Shown piece after piece: positions 60,401-64,000 of a stretch of DNA of 64,000 bases. The notes under the pieces are model-generated. The model saw only the letters and a program-made list of their open reading frames with translations, ran no database searches and had not been told where the DNA came from. The position numbers and the translations under genes were made by a program. The stretch comes from Streptomyces zhihengii. GTDB lineage: Bacteria; Actinomycetota; Actinomycetes; Streptomycetales; Streptomycetaceae. The DNA is taken from positions 746,501-810,500 of the forward strand of contig NZ_JAFEJA010000002.1 in the NCBI RefSeq assembly GCF_016919245.1. The letters run 5' to 3'. Position 1 is the stretch's first letter. Each line of letters opens with the position of its first letter.

Positions 60401-62809
60401 GTGAGCACCGACGGCGACGCCCCCGTGGCGGACACCCGGCACCCCGAGGGCTGCGCGCTGGTGGTGGTCGGCGCCGACGACACGATCCTCGCCTGCACCG
60501 CCGAGGCGCTCGCGCTGATCGGCGAACCGGCCGGTGCGCTCACCGGCCGCCGGGCCGGGGACCTCTTCGCGGACCCCGGCGTCTGGCCACGGCTGCGCGC
60601 CGGCGCCTCCGGCCCCTGCCCCCTCTCCGAGAGCGCGGTGCTCCACGGCAGGCCGGAGCCCGTGCTCTGCGCCCTGCTGCCCGTCGAGGGCACGGGCGAC
60701 GCGCACGCCGTGCTGCGCCTGGTACCGGCCGGCACCGTCGCCCGCCGCGAGCAGAACGAGGCGCTGATGCGGGCGCTGACCTCCCAGTCGGGCATCGGCC
60801 TCGCCATCCACGACGAGGAGTTGCGGCTGCTGCGGATCAACCCGCTGCCCGAGGACGTGCAGCGGCTCATCGAAGCGGGCGGCGACGGCAGCGCCATCGG
60901 GCGCAGGCTGCACGAACTGCTGACCCCTCAGGACGCCGCCGTCATCGAGACCCAGCTCCGCCGGGTGGCCAGCACCGGGGTGCCGCTCGTCGACTTCGTC
61001 ACCTCGGCCCGGCTCGTCCAGGCGCCGCACAGCGACCGCACCATCTCGCTGTCGGCGCTGCGGCTCTCCGGCGAGGCGGGCGCCGTGCACGGTGTCGCCG
61101 TCACCTTCACCGACGTCACCGAGAGCGAACGGGCGCAGCGCCGCTCCGCCCTCGTCGCCACCGCCGCCTCCGCGCTGGGCCGTTCACTGGAGACCGGCCG
61201 CAACGCCCAGGTCCTCGCCGACCTCCTGGTGCCCGCCTTCGCCGATCTGGCGTCGGTGGACATCACCGAGACCGTGCTGGTGGGGGAGGAGCCGGGGGAG
61301 TTCGCGACCGGGGCGCCGCTGCGGCGGGTGGCGGCGGTCGCGTCCGACGGCGTCTGGCCGGGCGAGCTGTACCAGCCGGGCGAGATCCTGCGCGTCCAGG
61401 GCTACGAGAGCGACCGGCTGCGGCTCGGCTCCGCCGTCATCGTCGCCGACCTCGACGCGCTGCGGCCGAGGATCACGGGCGACCCCGACCGGATCCGCCT
61501 GCTGCTGGCCGACCGGGCCGCCTCGTTCATGGTGGTCCCGCTCCAGGCCCGCGGGCATGTGCTCGGCGCCGTCGGGCTCTGGCGCGCCGGCGACCGGCCG
61601 CCCTTCGAGGCGCACGACGCCTCCGTCGCCGAGGACATCGCCTCGCGCGCGGGTCTCGCCATCGACAACGCCCGCCGCTACACCCGCGAACGCCGCACCG
61701 CCGAATCCCTCCAGCGGAGCCTGCTGCCTCGGCCCGTCCTGAAACTCACCGCGGCCGAGACCGCCGGCATCTACGTGCCCGGCCGGACGGTCGCGGGCAC
61801 CGGCGGAAGCTGGTTCGACGTCATCACCCTGTCGTCGGCGCGCGTCGCGTTCGTGGTGGGCACCGTCCGGGGCCACGGGCTCGGCGCCGCGGCCGCCATG
61901 GGCAGCCTGCGCACCGCGGTCCGCACCCTGTCCGACCTCGACCCGCCGCCGGACGAACTGCTGACCCACCTCGACGACCTCGTCGTCCGCCTCGCCGAGG
62001 ACGAACCACCCGGTGACACCGAGGGGTCCGTGCGCGGGGCCACCTGCCTCTACGCCGTCTACGACCCCGTCACCGCCCGCTGCCTGCTGGCCAGCGCCGG
62101 CCACGCGCCGCCGCTGCTCGCCGCCGCCGGCGGCACCACCGCGGCGGTGGACATGCCCACCGGACCGGCGCTCGGACTGGACGGCGCGCCCTTCGAGCCC
62201 GTCGAACTGGAGCTGGGCCGGGGCGACATGCTGGCGCTCACCGCCGGATCGCTCGCCGGGGACGGGACGGCCGGCACGGCACCGGTGGCGGAACACCTCC
62301 GCCGGGCCGCGGCCGAGCCGGCGCGCCCCGTGCCGGAGATCGGCCGCACCCTCCTCGTCCCCTTCCTCGCCGACCCGCCGGACGACGACGCCGCCCTGCT
62401 GCTCGCCCGGCTCGCCGTGACCCCGGAGGACTCCGTCGCCACCTGGGAGTTCCCGGCGGACGGGAAGGTGGTGGCCGAAGCACGCGCCGAGGTCACCGCC
62501 CGGCTCGCCGCATGGGGCCTGGACGAGCTCGTGTTCACCACCGAACTGATCGTCAGCGAACTCGTCACCAACGCCATCCGCTACGCCGGCGGCCCCGTCG
62601 GCGTGCGCCTCATCCGCGACCGGCGCCTGGTCCTGGAGGTCTCCGACCCCAGCCAGACCCAGCCCCATCTGCGCCGGGCGCGGCTGACGGACGAGGGCGG
62701 CCGCGGCCTGTTCCTGATCGCCCAGCTCACCCACCGCTGGGGCAGCAGGTACACGGCCCACGGCAAGACGATCTGGACCGAGCAGCAACTGCCGCCGGCC
62801 GGCGCCTGA
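60401..62809 (+). CDS. PAS-GAF-SpoIIE-like-HATPase protein with degenerate phosphatase
   Basis: An 802-residue paralogue of 53215-55662 with the same order: PAS (~residues 120-240; SGIGLAIHDEELRLLRINPL), GAF (~265-430), SpoIIE-like domain (~455-660) and HATPase_c_2 (~675-800; ELIVSELVTNAIRYAGG, DEGGRGLFLIAQLTHRWG). In the phosphatase the metal aspartates are lost: GGD is GGS (Ser470), GDVxGHG is GTVRGHG (Thr488), and the YTDGL motif is LTAGSL. Only Asp473 and the late DDDAALLLA remain. It is probably an inactive phosphatase used as a sensor or scaffold, with an intact kinase-like domain. Start is the GTG at 60401; an ATG ten codons upstream is possible. Confidence 0.9.
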   Translation: MSTDGDAPVADTRHPEGCALVVVGADDTILACTAEALALIGEPAGALTGRRAGDLFADPGVWPRLRAGASGPCPLSESAVLHGRPEPVLCALLPVEGTGDAHAVLRLVPAGTVARREQNEALMRALTSQSGIGLAIHDEELRLLRINPLPEDVQRLIEAGGDGSAIGRRLHELLTPQDAAVIETQLRRVASTGVPLVDFVTSARLVQAPHSDRTISLSALRLSGEAGAVHGVAVTFTDVTESERAQRRSALVATAASALGRSLETGRNAQVLADLLVPAFADLASVDITETVLVGEEPGEFATGAPLRRVAAVASDGVWPGELYQPGEILRVQGYESDRLRLGSAVIVADLDALRPRITGDPDRIRLLLADRAASFMVVPLQARGHVLGAVGLWRAGDRPPFEAHDASVAEDIASRAGLAIDNARRYTRERRTAESLQRSLLPRPVLKLTAAETAGIYVPGRTVAGTGGSWFDVITLSSARVAFVVGTVRGHGLGAAAAMGSLRTAVRTLSDLDPPPDELLTHLDDLVVRLAEDEPPGDTEGSVRGATCLYAVYDPVTARCLLASAGHAPPLLAAAGGTTAAVDMPTGPALGLDGAPFEPVELELGRGDMLALTAGSLAGDGTAGTAPVAEHLRRAAAEPARPVPEIGRTLLVPFLADPPDDDAALLLARLAVTPEDSVATWEFPADGKVVAEARAEVTARLAAWGLDELVFTTELIVSELVTNAIRYAGGPVGVRLIRDRRLVLEVSDPSQTQPHLRRARLTDEGGRGLFLIAQLTHRWGSRYTAHGKTIWTEQQLPPAGA

Positions 62810-62893
62810 TCCGGGCCGGATACCGGAGTGGCGCGCGGCCGCCGGCTCCGGGGCGGACGGCGGGGTGGACGCCGGGGCGGCGTCCGTGGGCGC

Positions 62894-62977
62894 GATCCGG
62901 TGGAGACGGTGGCTCCGGGTGGGCCGTGATCCGGTGGAGACGGTGGCTCCCGGGAGGCCGCAATCCGGTGGAGACGG
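62894..62977. repeat. Three copies of a 34-base repeat (last partial)
   Basis: GATCCGGTGGAGACGGTGGC.. starts at 62894 and 62928; a shortened AATCCGGTGGAGACGG starts at 62962, all 34 apart. It lies between the SpoIIE-like and S66 genes. Confidence 0.9.
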
Positions 62978-63005
62978 GCCGCGGTCGCCTGCCAGAATCC
63001 GCCGC

Positions 63006-64000
63006 ATGCCCCTGCGCTTCCCCCAGCCCCTGCGTCCCGGTGACCGCGTCGGCGTCACCTCGCCGTCGAGCGGAGTCCCCGAGGAACTGCGCGCGCGCCT
63101 CGCCGTGGCGGTCTCCGAGGTCGGGGCACGCGGATACGAGGTCGTGACCGGTGACTGCATGGACGGCTCCGGCCACGTCAGCGCCCCCGCCGCCGACCGG
63201 GCCCGTGAGCTGACGGCGATGCTGACGGATCCCGGCATCAGGGCCGTGGTCCCGCCGTGGGGCGGGGAGACGGCGATCGACCTCCTGCCGCTGCTCGACT
63301 GGGACGCGCTGCGGGAGGCCGAGCCGACCTGGCTCGTCGGGTACTCGGACATGTCGACGCTCATGACGCCGCTGACCCTGCTCACCGGCACGGCGACGCT
63401 GCACGGCAACAACCTGATGGACACCCCCTACCGGCCGCCCGCGGGGCTGCTGTCCTGGCTGGACGTCGTGGCGGCTCCGCGCGGGCACCGCTTCACCCAG
63501 ATCCCGCCGGGCCGTCACCGTGCCGCGGGCCATGACGACTGGGCCAGCGACCCGGGCGTACGCGACCTCACCCTCGACACCCCCGGCCGGTGGACCAGGC
63601 TGGACGGCGACGGGGACGTGGCAGCGGAGGGGCGTCTGATCGGCGGCTGCATCGAGACACTGAGCAACCTCACGGGCTCGCCGTATCTCGACGTCTCCGC
63701 CTTCGCGCGCGCCGAGGCGCCGGAGGGGCTCCTCGTCTACGTGGAGGCGGGTGGCGACGACGCCCTGGAGATCTGCCGCAATCTCCACGGGATGCGGCTC
63801 GCCGGCTTCTTCGACCATGCGAACGCCGTGCTCGTGGCCCGGTCGCCCGGCGCCGACGCCCCCTCGCTGACCCAGCACGAGGCGGTCCTGGACGCGCTCG
63901 GTTCCCTCGGGGTGCCGATCGTCGCGGACGTCGAGTGCGGGCACGTCCCGCCGTACCTGCCCCTGGTCAACGGAGCCCGCGGGCGGGTGGTGCTCACGGC
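63006..64000 (+). CDS. S66 family peptidase (MccF/LD-carboxypeptidase-like), 3' end missing
   Basis: At least 331 codons, running off the window. The start PLRFPQPLRPGDRVGVTSPSSGVP is the N-terminal motif of serine peptidase family S66. The nucleophile is Ser114 in VGYSDMS, after PPWGGETAIDLLPLLDW. The second region has LIGGCIETLSNLTGSPYLD (with a catalytic Glu), then FFDHANAVLVAR. The VPPWGGE and GYSDMST sequences are closer to microcin-C immunity protein MccF than to LdcA, so it may detoxify nucleotide-peptide antibiotics or trim peptidoglycan. The last catalytic His lies near the cut in VECGHVPPY. Start is the ATG at 63006. Confidence 0.9.
   Translation, partial: MPLRFPQPLRPGDRVGVTSPSSGVPEELRARLAVAVSEVGARGYEVVTGDCMDGSGHVSAPAADRARELTAMLTDPGIRAVVPPWGGETAIDLLPLLDWDALREAEPTWLVGYSDMSTLMTPLTLLTGTATLHGNNLMDTPYRPPAGLLSWLDVVAAPRGHRFTQIPPGRHRAAGHDDWASDPGVRDLTLDTPGRWTRLDGDGDVAAEGRLIGGCIETLSNLTGSPYLDVSAFARAEAPEGLLVYVEAGGDDALEICRNLHGMRLAGFFDHANAVLVARSPGADAPSLTQHEAVLDALGSLGVPIVADVECGHVPPYLPLVNGARGRVVLT

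Overview
The window looks like Streptomyces chromosome or that of a very close relative. It has very high G+C, many GTG starts, ATGA/GTGA translational overlaps, and families typical of the genus: SpoIIE/GAF/HATPase phosphatases, RsbW-like ATP-binding proteins, SHOCT and TerD proteins, a CebR-type operator before a secreted cellulase, and a monomeric isocitrate dehydrogenase. I saw no tRNA, rRNA, insertion sequence, phage gene or CRISPR array. Each TTA triplet I noticed fell between genes, but I did not search exhaustively.

Region 1 to 18 kb is a mosaic of small units. It holds an MFS/ROK pair sharing an operator, a YihY membrane protein, a TetR-DUF4865 pair, SHOCT and RsbW-like proteins, a Cds1-like PLP enzyme, a DeoR-SRPBCC pair, a membrane alpha/beta hydrolase, a beta-helix protein fused to an AAA+ ATPase, an Rv1733c-like membrane protein, a two-domain TerD protein, a glycosyltransferase and a glutamate racemase-like protein. 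Region 18 to 28 kb has a PH-like membrane protein, Lnt, a Nudix hydrolase, a 3-hydroxybutyrate-dehydrogenase-like SDR with a GAF/PucR regulator and an MHS symporter, a Ser/Thr kinase and a VOC protein. Tandem repeats fill several of its gaps.

Region 28.5 to 35 kb resembles a dormancy or redox-stress island. It has a DevR/DosR-like regulator, an Acg-like nitroreductase, a second Rv1733c-like protein, an MreB-like actin fold, two DksA/TraR zinc-finger proteins and a NarL-type two-component pair. Region 35 to 46 kb is transport: a PadR/ABC/FtsX operon, an orphan sugar-binding protein, and an alpha-glucosidase with a complete sugar ABC importer whose first permease carries an inserted Ig-like domain.

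Region 45.8 to 53 kb has icd, a glutamate-type binding lipoprotein, a STAS protein and a probable sulfur unit: a DszC/SfnB-like flavoprotein, an Rrf2 regulator, a cysteine-containing leader peptide and an ECM4-like glutathione-transferase-fold protein. Region 53 to 64 kb holds two paralogous PAS-GAF-SpoIIE-HATPase proteins, one with a degenerate phosphatase domain, flanking a PhnB-like protein, a GH12 cellulase under a CebR box, an MDMPI-like protein, a small conserved protein and a repeat/membrane protein. The window ends inside an S66 (MccF/LD-carboxypeptidase) gene.
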